Positions 22,475 to 33,900 of a stretch of 64,000 bases of DNA are shown here, in pieces. Both the position numbers and the translations under genes were made by a program. The notes beneath the pieces were generated by a model that saw only the letters and a list, made by a program, of their open reading frames with translations, was not told where the DNA came from and ran no database searches. Origin of the DNA: Yamagishiella unicocca (lineage: Eukaryota > Chlorophyta > Chlorophyceae > Chlamydomonadales > Volvocaceae); NCBI GenBank assembly GCA_003116995.1, contig BDSL01000017.1:1-64000 (forward strand). Reading direction: 5' to 3'. Position 1 is the stretch's first letter; each line of letters opens with the position of its first letter.

Positions 22475-24753
22475 GTCCTTTTGGCCTTGGTTTGCTGGGA
22501 CTGCCGTCTTACTGAAGTTCCCTTCGCTGGCCACTTGCTTGAGTGAGGCGTTTTTTCGCGGGTGGGTAGTGTCCTGCTGCGCGCGTCGGTCCTGTTCGTT
22601 GGCTGGTCCTGCCTCTTTTTCCGGAGGTGGGACTTGGGGTGCCTGGGTTGTCTTCTTTGTGAGCGCCCCGCCGTCCTGGGCGCGGCGGGGTGCCTTGTTT
22701 CTTCCTGGGCCTTTGGGGGCGTCTGCTGGCTCCTAGAGCTGGATGGCTTGTCGTACGATTTAGCCTCGTTATGGATCCCCGCACTTGTCCTGGGTTTGCC
22801 CCGAGTCTCTAGTTTGCCCCGAGTCTTTAGTGCTTCCCTACCTAAGCTTGCCCGTGTTAGGTTCAGCCCCGGGTCCCATATGGTGGGGCTACGGGCATAG
22901 GTCCCTCTTCTTTATTGGGCTCGCTCGGGCTTGAGGTAGGACGCTGTAACATCTCATTATTATCGCATCATAACACTGCATGCGTGGGAAGGTGCATCGC
23001 CCGCCGAACGCAGCAAAAGTGACAAAAGTAGGTGACGACCTCGAAACGCCGACAGGTCAGGGATCAGTATAAACCAAAACAACACAAAGCAGTTGCAGCT
23101 AGCGAATCAGGTAGGACCCGTACCTAGGGTAGGGTTCCTGCAGAAGCCCCATATCTACGTACCTACCCTGCCTTTTTCGCGTATTGTTGTATTTCCGTCC
23201 AATGATGCATAGACATACATTTTCGTCCGTATCGCCCCAGCAAATGACATGCTCGTCGACTAGCCCAGCTGACGGCAACTACTATGGATGTAGCTCCAAG
23301 CGTGGAGCCCTGACCTGCCGCCGGCGGTTAGCTAGGTTGCGTTAGATAGGGCCACGCAGCACTGTATGGCTACATTGCGACATACAGCAGCAGCCGGCAG
23401 CGAGAGGGGGTACGCCGCACGAAGTTACAGGCGGCACGGTACGGTCTTCGGCCACGAAGGCGGGGAAACGTCGTTTGGTTACAGCAGTTTGATGTGCCTC
23501 GGCGGTTTTTAAGAAAAATGGTGCATCCACAGCGGGGCGGCTGCATGTGGTACTCACCAAACGGCTCCTAGACTAATATGATATCACGACGCGAGGCCTA
23601 TCTAGAGGTTCCTACGACGAATAAGCCTAGCGTCGTGAGCTCGTAATAGCCTGGGTTATAAACGTTGCCGCGGTTGCGAGCCTCATACGACAATTTGGAT
23701 GCTATAGGGCAACGCGTGTGCACCTTACCTGGCTATGAATGCCCAGCCATCACCCTGTGTTTCGCAATTTACTGGTGAAGGCAGCGATAGCGTAGATGGC
23801 CTCGGGAGCCGGGCTTATTTGTTCGCGGTCCTCTGCATATATGGCCACACATAACCTATCCGTATTGGTTTTCAGAGGGGTAGATATGGCTCAATCGATA
23901 ACCGATTGCGATATAATTTCGTCCGTATCGGTCCAGACAGGTAAGACCCTGAGGTAGCTAGCCGAACTGCGTGCAGTGCAGCGCGCAGGTAGCGTACAAC
24001 AGCTACTTAGCAAGCAACACCGGCAAGTTCCCATGTCCCGGTGTATATATATATATATGCCCGCAGCAAGTGGAAACCTCCAAGGCCAAGGCCGAGCGAC
24101 CGTACGTGGATAGGGCCCGCCTAGCGGCGAAGGCCGAGTGGTTGTAACGGAAGGCAGTCGACTGAACCTCGCCTCCGTCACTGGGCGTCGCACGAGATAA
24201 GCGTACTTCAGACTCCGCGGTACCGACGACGACGGGCAGCCTCAGCTATCCTCGCGAACACCGTCTTCGCGACCATCATGACCTTCACCATCCAGGCTCT
24301 CGACCTCGGCACTCGGCCTTCTTTGCGAGACATTGCTCATGGTGAGTGGCCGGTTTGGCGCGTCTCTTGCATGGCGGTGGCCCGTTGCTGGCCGGCTTGC
24401 GGTCGGCCGCGCGGTGGTAGGACCGGTTGGAGGTGGCAGATTGAGGACGTATGGCTGGCAAGACCGGTCAGAGCTGGGGTATAGTGTGCACTCAGTATTC
24501 TTTCCCCGTAAGGAAATCGAGGGCGCAGGGACGAGACGGAGTTACTGGCAGTTACGAGTCGGGGCCACCCGACAACGGGAGAAGCTAACTCTGGGCGGGG
24601 GATCAAAATGGGGCCTTTTAGGGTGTCAGCAGCGGGGCCAGGATGTGGCACGCCGGGTTAGTGGCAACGCCGTTTGACTGGGTTACGCTAACGCCGTCAC
24701 GAGCATGTTACGAACTACGAACTGGGTGCTAGAAACCCCCGCCCGACAGCCCG

Positions 24754-24793
24754 TGTCAGTTTCTACGACACGCCCGTGTCGTAGAAACTGACA
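24754..24793. repeat. 40-bp near-perfect palindrome
   Basis: Two 19-bp arms, TGTCAGTTTCTACGACACG and its exact inverse, are separated by CC. The palindrome begins TG and ends CA. It could form a hairpin or mark abutted terminal inverted repeats of an element. A TATA box lies 30 bp downstream. Confidence 0.85.
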
Positions 24794-24823
24794 AAAGTCG
24801 TTTTGGCTCCCTTAGCAACAGGG

Positions 24824-24830
24824 TATAAAA
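24824..24830 (+). promoter_or_regulatory. TATA box candidate
   Basis: TATAAAA lies within a small inverted repeat (CAGGG...CCCTG), 30 bp beyond the 40-bp palindrome and 53 bp before a 20-bp tandem repeat. This may be the promoter of an element end or of an unrecognised plus-strand gene. No convincing reading frame follows directly. Confidence 0.3.
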
Positions 24831-24883
24831 ACCCTGGGGAGGAGTTGAGACGGAACCAAGTACGTACGAAGCTCATCAATCTC

Positions 24884-24950
24884 AACTTGAGGGGGCGAAC
24901 CCGAACTTGAGGGGGCGAACCCGAACTTGAGGGGGCGAACCCGAACTTAT
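24884..24950. repeat. 20-bp tandem repeat, three copies plus a partial
   Basis: The unit AACTTGAGGGGGCGAACCCG is repeated at 24884, 24904 and 24924, with a partial copy at 24944. Confidence 0.9.
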
Positions 24951-25315
24951 TCGCTGCTTACGCGGCCAGGGTCACAACATGGGGCGTAGGCCTGGCGGGG
25001 TCGTTCCATCGTAAGTACCGTGAGGTTTCCTGAATCGGAATTCAAGTTTTACATCCCGTGGGGCAGAGCATTACTTGTAGCCCAGTGGGCTGTGTTTGGC
25101 TCGTAGTCCGGTGGGCTGTGTTGGTGCGTATAGCCCGGGTGGGTAGTGCCTTGCTTGTAGACCTGGTGAACAAGCGCCCTGTGCAGGAGGGGTGAGCCAA
25201 CTGAAGACTAGTTACCGGCAATCAAAGCCATGTAACCACATCTACCAGGCAATGCTAACCGCAGGGGGCAGCACATGCCCTTAGAGTACGGCAACTACAG
25301 CACTCTGCACGCGCT

Positions 25316-25576
25316 ATGATGGTTACTCGCTGTGTCGTGACACGGCTATTTGGTGCTCTCGCTCTCGCTGTGTGGCTCTTTGGCGCTCTCAGCGCATCGG
25401 CAGATACTAAGAGCAGGCAGGCAGGCGACCTGAAGCAGCGGCCAGCCACCAGTCGCCGTACCAGTCGTGGCACCCTCACCATGCGCTGGACACCTGCACG
25501 ATACGGCAGTTTACTCATTCGCAAAAAACAGCCTTATCCCGTTCATACTTCACTCGATAAGTCATGTCCTGTTTAG
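25316..25576 (+). CDS. small ORF with signal-peptide-like start (speculative)
   Basis: This 86-codon frame starts MMVTRCVV and has a hydrophobic run, LFGALALAVWLFGALSASA, shaped like a secretory signal peptide, followed by a polar, Arg-rich remainder with no recognisable domain. It could be the first exon of a secreted protein whose splice sites I cannot place, or chance. The TATA-like box at 24824 is about 490 bp upstream. Confidence 0.18.
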   Translation: MMVTRCVVTRLFGALALAVWLFGALSASADTKSRQAGDLKQRPATSRRTSRGTLTMRWTPARYGSLLIRKKQPYPVHTSLDKSCPV

Positions 25577-26658
25577 TCTGACACCCCTCCGCTCAAGCCA
25601 CTGATTGCGTGAGCAGTCGAGCACGTCATCGGAGGTATGGCGCCATTGTTTGCGCCATGCATAACAGTCGAGCATCACTGAAGCTGTGATGAGGCACAGC
25701 AATACTACAGTTTCTATGCCTGAGTGCATGACAGCATGGGTATCAGCACGACCAGTACATCGGGTTTCCCGACATTTTCTATGACTTGTGTAAGTGTGTC
25801 AGGCGGTTTCGTAGAAGTAGCCAAAGGTTGCTGGACGAGCTGCTGTGCCCAGACACGTGCGATGATGACGCACCCAACGAAAGACCAGCCGTTGTAAACA
25901 CAGCATTGCGGTCATGCAGTAATGCATTGTTGGGCACGGCATGCATCCCTTCGCAACCCCATACACGCCAGGATCCTATGGATGTTGGTGTACCTTCATA
26001 GTTTTAACGTGAAGGGCAACCGCAAAATGAAGGACAGCTGGATCTTCAAGGATAATTCAGTTTCGACAGTTTATATTTTTCATGTCCTTGAGAACGGTAG
26101 GTTCCGCCATTAAATAGTCCACATCTCACCGATTCGTCTGCCAAGGCTACTCCCGGCCTTCCATGGTGCCGATATTCCAGCAGCACTTTTACAAAAGGTT
26201 GCTGCAAATGTCAGGGCAAGGGTATCGGCAGAAGGGCACACGACCAAGATATATTTATTAGAGGGTCACTTCTTATGTCGGTCATTCCTTGCTTCGGAGG
26301 CGCCGCCTGCGACATCTGGACGGTGTGGGTTCTGGTGAGCAAGGTGGACGACTCTACCGACCTACCAGGTGCATGCCGGCCGACCAGCAGTTCAGCACAT
26401 AACCTTCAAACATAAATGAATGAGCTTTGGCACTATTTTCTTCGACTTAACATTGTCATCCTCTCTTGTTTTATCCGCCCGGCGCGACGATGGTTAACGG
26501 ACCAGATGGGCAGACTACGACAGCAACTGCCGCCATGCGGCCTGCCGCATTTTTCTCCTGCCTGTCCCTAAGCAAAATGGGACCTCTTGTACCCAGCATT
26601 GTCGCGCTTCTACGCTGAATTCGCCTTCTCATTCCTGTGAGCCCACGGTGATGCTGCC

Positions 26659-26813
26659 GCAAAGTGCAAGGGCTTTGGCGCAAAGTGCAAGGCCTTTGCC
26701 GCAAAGTGCAAGGCCTTTGCCGCAAAGTGCAAGGCCTTTGCCGCAAAGTGCAAGGCCTTTGCCGCAAAGTGCAAGGCCTTTGCCGCAAAGTGCAAGGCCT
26801 TTGCCACAAAGGG
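26659..26813. repeat. 21-bp minisatellite, seven copies
   Basis: The 21-bp unit (CAAAGTGCAAGGCCTTTGCCG) starts at 26660, 26681, 26702, 26723, 26744, 26765 and 26786. Because 21 is a multiple of three, several frames stay open through it on both strands; none has other signs of coding. Confidence 0.9.
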
Positions 26814-27249
26814 CCACAATGCGAGCTCGTAACTGCCATGCCTTCGGGTCTAGTGTGAAAACATGCTACTAGTACACCTGCGAAAGTAGTTGCAAGGGAA
26901 CGGCTACAAGCGCGGAAGGGCGAGCCAGCTGCACAGGTCAAAGGCAACAGCGACAATCTGTAGGATAGGCAAGCAAATGCGACACAAATTGGCATCGGTC
27001 CCGGGGCACACTTCGTCCGACCCCTTGCTGTGAGCTGTTGCGGGTAAGCCTGTGCGCGTATGTGCTGGCCCCTCGGCTGATGATTAGTCCTGCTCAACGA
27101 CGGCCGTGTTTTCTTCCTCCTTCCGGATTGGGTGCTTGACCATTTTAAGTGGGCCAAAGTGGGCAACTTCTTTGGGTCGACGTTGGCGGGTCTGCTCGGC
27201 TTACTACCGGAGGCGCTCGGCCGTTTTTTTACGGATGAGAGCTAGTTAC

Positions 27250-27415
27250 TCGTATTCGTTACAGTGGGCTCCATAACTTAACAGGCAGAGCCTGCAGGCG
27301 CGCGCCGGACACTGAAAGAGATAAAGGACGCAAGGGAGGCTGACAGCTCCCAACGGAAGGCAAACCACCCAGACGCCGCGCAACCGAGATCCCAAAGGAA
27401 ACAGCAAGCACCAAA
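27250..27415 (-). repeat. dispersed short repeat, long copy (inverted)
   Basis: Inverted relative to 28165-28337 and alignable along about 160 bp. It carries the CGTTACAGTGGGCTCC end and the GCACCAAACGGG-side head. Confidence 0.55.
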
Positions 27416-27654
27416 CGGGTAGGGGGAGGTTGCGCTGATGGCCCCCTTCACTTGGCCACATTCATTCCAAGCGGACCGAAAAGAGAGACAGCAGCACGCC
27501 TCGGCAACCGATGATTGCATCGTTGCGGTGCTTCACTGGTTCGTCAGTTGCTGGGCTGTTAGGTTGGTTGGTGGTCAGTTCCTGATAGGGGAGCCTCTAG
27601 TGCAAATTCCCCCTGGGGTACTGGCTGCTGCTCTGTGTGCCTACGGCCTGTCGA

Positions 27655-27790
27655 TTTGGTGTTCTGGTGGTTTGCCTTTGTTCCGGTGCATGTCGGTCTT
27701 TGTTTCCTCCGTCTTTCTCAGTGTCAGGCGAGCGATGTGCCCGATGGTTCTACCTCTTGGTCTGGAACCCACTGTAACCGTTACAACAGC
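27655..27790 (+). repeat. dispersed short repeat, full copy
   Basis: Close match to 14079-14205 over its whole length, ending ACTGTAACCGTTACAAC. A four-base insertion (GCGA duplicated) follows GTCAGGCGA. Confidence 0.6.
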
Positions 27791-28002
27791 AACGATGAAT
27801 CGGTGTCTGGACGTTTGAAGGGTTACAAGGACCCAGTGGATATGATACGAGAGAGATATGATACCGTTACAACAACGATAGTTGGTAAGGTTGCCCGGTA
27901 AGGTTGCCCGGTTACCAACGAGCACCACACCCGGAAAGGGCCGACGCCCATATCTAGATTGGAAGACCCAATTATATAACAATACAACCGGTCTGGAGGT
28001 CT

Positions 28003-28660
28003 GGAGCCCACTGTAACAATTACAACAAAAGAAAATACAACCGGCCTGTAGAGGTCGACCTCACCGGCAGCTTCCAGAACCAAAACAGATATGCTACACG
28101 CCCGAACAGCTGAGTCATGGCGTATGCTCAGGCTTGCGTCGGTCGACGCGTCCCATGGTTCTACTTCAGGTGTTTTGGTGCTTGCTGTTTCCTCTGGGCT
28201 CTCGGTTGTGAGGCTTTGGGTGGTTTGCCTCTCGGAACCGTCGGTTTTCCCTGCTTTCCTTGTCTCTTTCAGTGTCAGGCGATGCGCCCGATGGCTTTAC
28301 CTTTTAAGGTCTGGAGCCCACTGTAACAAGTACAACAGTACAACAACTGAAGGTATGGAGCCCACTGCAACAAACACTAGGCGATGCGCCCGATGGTTCT
28401 ACCTCTTCTACTGGTCTGGAGCCCAGTGTAACCGTTACAACAACTACGCCAGCTTGCTTAGTACCGAGCGCCAGCTCGCTTAGTACCGAGGGAGTCTGCG
28501 TATTCTGATTGCAATGTCAATAGCTGGCGGAAATGATGCGTGTTGGACTTGCAAGCTTTAGACATGTAAGAACAGATTGACGCGTCTGGGGTCTGGACAC
28601 ACACGTCTGGACCGTCTGTAACCGTTACAACAACGTCTGGGAACCCACTGTAACCGTTAC
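28003..28660 (+). repeat. cluster of dispersed short repeat copies
   Basis: A fuller copy lies at about 28165-28337. Partial 3' ends follow at 28003-28025, 28352-28372, 28380-28442 and about 28600-28660. Each ends in a variant of GGTCTGGAGCCCACTGTAAC followed by a GTTACAAC- or GTACAAC-like tail. The stacked ends suggest serial insertion or local amplification. Confidence 0.5.
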
Positions 28661-29172
28661 AACACACGGAATCTTTGGCAGCTATGTACCATGGCATGGC
28701 GCCCAGCCTATTTACGGCTGGGCGACCCTGGGTTTGGATGGCCCCAAACACGCATGCGCAAAACTCGCCTACACGCCCTTCCGATTTTGCCAAGGGGTAC
28801 TGAAAAGTAAAAGGCGTCGTTTTTTTGGCTAATGTGTGGATGCGCCACCTTGTTTGGGCTGCGCATTATCAGCCCGCCCGCCCCAGACATTATGCAAGCA
28901 AGCAAATTCAAGCACCCGCCAATTATGCCGTCGTTCATATTTTTTGAGGTTACTTACAATTGTACCTCCAGCGGATAGAGCCAATCCTTGGCTGGGTTGG
29001 AATGCGCGGGAGGAGTCGAATACATTGCACTTGATCGCGCGAAGTCCTAGCGCCAAGGGGACTGAATGCCCAGCCAGGGATCAGGATCCTTTCGATCCAC
29101 ACTACCACCAATACTACCGGCTATCTTGGTGCACTACCACCGCGTATCGAATGTCCTCGCACGTACATCACC
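28661..29172. other. intergenic, no supported gene
   Basis: A donor-like GTAAGTAACC on the minus strand at about 28956-28965 follows an open stretch of about 90 nt. No acceptor, partner exon or family resemblance could be found, so no gene is called. Confidence 0.3.
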
Positions 29173-29284
29173 ACCGTAACCTCGTATTAATACCATAGTG
29201 TAACCACCCCCGCCCGCTCGCTTGGGCGGCACCGTAACCCCGTATTAATACCATAGTGTAACCACCCCCGCCCGCTCGGGCGGC
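29173..29284. repeat. ~58-bp direct tandem duplication
   Basis: Two near-identical blocks, 29173-29230 and 29231-29284, both contain CGTATTAATACCATAGTGTA. The second lacks four bases of the first. Confidence 0.85.
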
Positions 29285-29710
29285 AACCTAAACATATGTA
29301 AAGCAAGCAGTAATCACTGCCAGGTTTTTGTCAGAATCACGGGCAGACCTGCAGCCCCCTAGCGACGTTAAGTGCATGCCTTGAGCCACGTATGCGCGGT
29401 TAATCCGGCCCGCTCCGCCAGACCCGATGTGTGTCGCCGAGTGGCGTATCCCACTCTCCTGCATCAAGACCTGGGAAGTCCTTGCCCAGCCAAATTATCT
29501 GACATATCTTCGTTCGTCTTCAAAGCCTATGATTTCACCTATGATAACTAAGAGGAATGCGCCAGTTTCCATGACTCAGTGCCGGATCCGGATCTACGTC
29601 TCCGAGCTAGCAAAATACTACATCCTCCAGCGTAAGGCTTTGGAACGGATTTGTTGCTATCTTCGCAGCAATTGCACTAAAGGTTAATTACTACAATAAT
29701 GTCGTGGCCA

Positions 29711-29715
29711 TTACA
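29711..29715 (-). promoter_or_regulatory. TGTAA poly(A) signal candidate for gene B
   Basis: TGTAA on the minus strand lies about 180 nt past the gene B stop codon at 29891. Position and motif fit volvocine poly(A) signals. No other feature was seen in 29285-29890. Confidence 0.4.
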
Positions 29716-29890
29716 GGCGTGATATTGCATGGGGCGCCTATGCCCCCCAGTATCTCTTTGAAACCATGTAGCCCAACTTGCATATGCATGCGACTGAAAA
29801 CTTGTAAGAATAATGTACTGCCACGTCACCTACCTAAATGCACTCCTCGCGGAAACCTTTTACCTAGCTATCTAGGCGGCATTTGGGTCA

Positions 29891-30954
29891 TCATCGTTTT
29901 GTGGAGCGTGGGGGCGATGACGACGAGTTAGACTTCGGAGACAGCTTTGACAGCGGATAGGGAGGCGAGGGTCTGCGCGACCTGGGCGGCGGTAGAGATC
30001 GAGGTGGTGGCGGCCTTGGGCGCGGAGATGGCGGCCTTGGGCGCGGGTACGGCGGCCTGGCGCGAGGCGATGGCGGCTTCGGACGGAGCGGCGGCGGCAC
30101 TAGAGGAAGATGAGGAGGTGACTTGGGCTGGTGCGGGGGAGACACAGGAGTTCGCGGAGGAGGTGACACTGGAATAGACGGCTGCGACTCCGGGGGGGGT
30201 GGCGGTGGCTCAGTACCAGAGAGCTGCAACAGAGGAGGAAATGGCGGCGACTCAGGAGGAGGCGACTGCGATGGAAGGGGCGCTGGCTGCCATGGAGGAG
30301 GAGGCGGCTGCGATGGAGGAGGAGGTGGCTGCGATGGAGGAGGAGGTGGCTGCGATGGAGGAGGAGGCGGCTGCGATGGAGGAGGAGGTGGCTGCGATGG
30401 AGGAGGAGGCTGCAACGGAGGAGGCTGTGATCGAGGAGGAGGCTGCGATGGAGGAGGAGGCGGCTGCGATGGAGGAGGAGGCGGCTGCAACGGAGGAGGC
30501 GGTAGCTGCATTGGAGGGGGAGGAGGGGGAGGAGGAGGAGGCTGCATTGGAGGAGGAGGAGGAGGAGGGGGGGAGGGGGAGGAGGGGGAGGAGGAGGCTG
30601 CATTGGAGGGGGGGAGGGGGGGAGGAGGAGGAGGCTGCGTTGGAGGGGGAGGAGGGGGAGGAGGAGGAGGAGGCTGCATTGGAGGGGGAGGAGGGGGAGG
30701 AGGAGGAGGAGGCTGCATTGGAGGGGAGGAGGGGGAGGAGGAGGAGGAGGCTGCATTGGAGGCGGAGGAGGGGGAGGAGGAGGAGGAGGCTGCATTGGAG
30801 GGGGCGGAGGGGGAGGAGGGGGAGGAGGAGGGGGCGGCGACAGAGGAGGCAGCTGCGACTGAAGAGGCGGCCGTGACGGAGGTGGCGCTGACTCCCCAGG
30901 CGGCGGTTGCGACTCCGTATGTGGCGGCGCCAACTCAGGAGACGCTGACGATGA
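29891..30954 (-). CDS. gene B exon 24: hydroxyproline-rich tail with one-base frame break
   Basis: The exon begins after a GCGCAG acceptor with SSSASPELAPP and goes into poly-proline repeats built from a 39-nt unit (MQPPPPP...). The unit at about 30713-30750 is 38 nt, lacking one G (C on the minus strand) near 30722-30728. Upstream of this point the Pro frame is one frame; downstream the Pro frame is another, and it runs to a sensible end, PPRSTKR-stop, at 29891. Read literally, translation shifts into a Leu/Ser-rich frame that stays open to about 30100. A replication-slippage mutation or a sequencing error in a G-run are both plausible. Confidence 0.75.
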
Positions 30955-33900
30955 CTGCGCAATACGGGGCAGATGGGTGGGTGGGTCGCTCGGCAGTGTG
31001 CAGGTACACGAATAGGCGGAAGCAAGGGACGGAGTCGCCCGTACGGCAATCATACATAGACGCGATGACGACGAATTGCTCGTTAACCTAAATTTGTGCC
31101 GGCGGCTCGCGCCGTGCGTTATCCTTTCTACTTTATTTTCCAGGACGTAATACGGCGCGCGTTGCATTTGCGCTGAACCGATTATTAGTACGTACGGCGC
31201 GTACGTCTGGGCCCCACGTGGGCTAGTGTGATAGTGTTCCTATATATACCTTCTTGTGCGCACGCGTATGACTTAAAACTTGTTGGCCGATCGAGCCGCC
31301 CCGGTTGTGCCGCATGCGTTCTCACCAGGTGCAGGATCAAGAGACATCACTTATGCTCAAAACGCCAACGCGGCTTATAGAACCATGACGATAGGAATAT
31401 GCAGTCTCCCCTCAATATACATAGGCCCCGCGTACCTGCGCAAGAGCCTGCTCCTTCACCCAGGCTGGGTTCAGGACCGATTGGATGTTTCCTGTAAAGT
31501 GGCCCACCACCGCGACGGCCCAGTGCTGCGGTGACGAGTCGTCCCAAAGGAGAGACGGCAGGTCCGTGGCGGTGACAGTGATGCTAATAGGCGCACCGAC
31601 AGGAAGTGCAGATAACACAACTCTCTCCACGGAGTTGACGGCGTCCGGCTGCGGGAAGTCTGAGCGCGAACGTTTGGGTGGGATATATGTCATCAGCAGC
31701 TGAAGGTCTCAGAAGTGTTCGCAAGCAATAATGGCAAGAGTACAAGACCTGATAGCAATATCGAAAGCCCTTATGTAGTGGACCGTCTAAAATGATACCC
31801 ATAGTTTGTTTGAAAAGGGCTCACGCCGATAATCTTGCGGACGGGGAAGGTTGGGTTTACGTGGCGACCGGCGACGGTCACGTCTCCGTCAACACTGTCA
31901 CCACTGGACTATCCGTGGGTAATCAACCGAACGTAGGACGAAGGATAACTCATGGTTTTTGAGGAGGAAGACGCATGCGTTCAAAACGCAGAAATGAATA
32001 GTGGGCATACCTTGAGGGGATGGATACTCACAGATTGTCTAGCGTAAATCCAGGTATGGTCCACTAATCGCTCTGTGTTTTCCCTTTTCAGTACGCGGCT
32101 ACGTAGCTGGGGCCGAGGTACGGTATGTCCTCCCTTCCGTAATAAAACCCGTATAATGGATGCTACGGGGTGTCACGTAATTTTTGCAGCTATACAACAA
32201 GCGATTGGGCACTAGCACGGTTTACGCTGTCAGCTGTTCCAAAATCCTGGCACGCGAATGAATACACTGCAAGGGATATCGAAATAACATATACGCGTCG
32301 TGAAAGAGATTTGGTTGTCCCTTCACCAGCGTGATCGATCGCTGCGTAGTATTATACACCTTAGTTGGTGCGTGGTATGTATGTGGTATAGGTGCCTCAC
32401 TACTCACCTGCCCCCTCCTCGTTGTTCCCCAAGTACCGTTGCCCGTTGACCTCCACGACCAAGTCAAGGTCGTTGACCAGCACTGTGTACAGATTCCAGT
32501 AGGCGGGGTAGTCGTAATAGGCCATCACCACGGTCACGGGGCTGCATGGAAATTAGGTCGGCGAGGGTAAATATAATACCTAATACTGATTGAGCAATGA
32601 GAAGTGGTAACTTCTTCACAGACGCATAATTTGAGACATAGCTGAGAGAGGCGGCGATGGTGATAGCATTGCAAGTAAGGCGGTTGTATGATTGCTTGCA
32701 TGTTATGAAGGCCGCTGCGGACGGCGAGCGTGTCGGCCACATAACAAGCTAGCCACCGACAGCGACCGACAGCCTACGCTTGCTGGAGCATGCAGCATTG
32801 TGGCTTCGCGGTTAGGATAGACGTTGATAGCTGCAGGCATACGTACATACACAGCGCTATAGATTTATCGCAAATACGCACCCAGTTCCAGTAGCAATGA
32901 TGCCCGAAAGAATGACGTCCTGGCCTCCGGCGGTGAATGTGCCCCAGTCCGCCAACTGAAGACGGACCCGTGGGTCGGTGAAACCAGCGAGAGGCAGAGA
33001 GCCCGCCAGGTTCAAGCGTCCCCAACCCTGGTAGCCATCAGGCGCAGGGCCAAGGAAGCCGCCCTTGTTCCTGGCGAAGCCGCCCTGTGTACGTACCGGG
33101 GAATGTGCCACATGGGTGAACGCAATTATACACTACTGCCGTCGGTGCGTGTGTCCACGTGATAGCAGTTAGGGCGGTTAGCGCGGGTAGGTATTAAGGC
33201 GATTGTTTCGTGGACTGTTGTTTGGTTAACGTACGTCTGGAGAAACCACATCGTCCATCTGAGGTCACGTACAGGAATGTGACTTAAGCTGCTGTCAGCG
33301 AGTAAAAGTTAGGAGCCAGACCCCTCAACTCTTTTAACCACAAATGGTTCCAGCACCCACCCACCTCGAGCGACTTGGCTCCCGCTATCAGCAGCGCCTG
33401 TTTGTGCGAGGTACGTGATGAAACATTTAGCATTCAGAAAGGTCGGGCCGATGAAGGTGTCAAGGCGCGCGAAGCAGATAACATAAAATGGACCAATGAG
33501 CCATCTGATAGGTATGCATGGCCCTTACCACGTGAGCGCATGTTGCATACGGTCGCCAGCGCCACTACGGCGGCCTGCCCATCCACAGCGCAAATCGCGT
33601 CAATCCATAACAACCTGGTTTGGTTGTATCTTGTCGGTGACCTTCCTTACGTACCTAAACGAATGGACTTTTTGTGTTTCGCGCCTTGTCGGGTGGCCGC
33701 TAGTGTTTTGTGATTTGTGATTTGTCTTTTCACCGATCACTATCTTCACTCATCCGTGGACGTGCGTTTCTCCGACGCCGCCCACAACAGGGTGCGCGGT
33801 GGTGCCCTTACCCATCGACATCACAGCGTTGCGGGGAGTCACGCACGATCGGCCAGCTTACTGTCTTGCATCCCTTGTTACTGTCGTACTGCTGTGGGTG

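Larger units (their letters stand above)
20783..24750. other. intergenic region, no supported gene
   Basis: This is the upstream flank of gene A. I found no gene I can support. It holds a 17-bp triplicated motif (22427-22474), a T/G-rich stretch (about 22330-22920) that may be a decayed element, and a short TA run at 24045-24058. A start codon followed by a donor-like GGTGAGTGG at 24278-24351 could be a first exon but has no partner exon that I can see. Confidence 0.5.

Noticed and set aside
26471..27166. 231-codon minus-strand ORF with CTLRQRP repeats
   Set aside because: The 21-bp minisatellite keeps several frames open on both strands; the flanks show no protein family.
28956..29060. Minus-strand exon-like stretch ending in GTAAGTAACC
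   Set aside because: No credible acceptor, partner exon or homology, and it lies among dispersed repeats.
30123..31091. Plus-strand Gly-rich and Glu/Ala-rich ORFs
   Set aside because: They are antisense shadows of the poly-proline tail of gene B.
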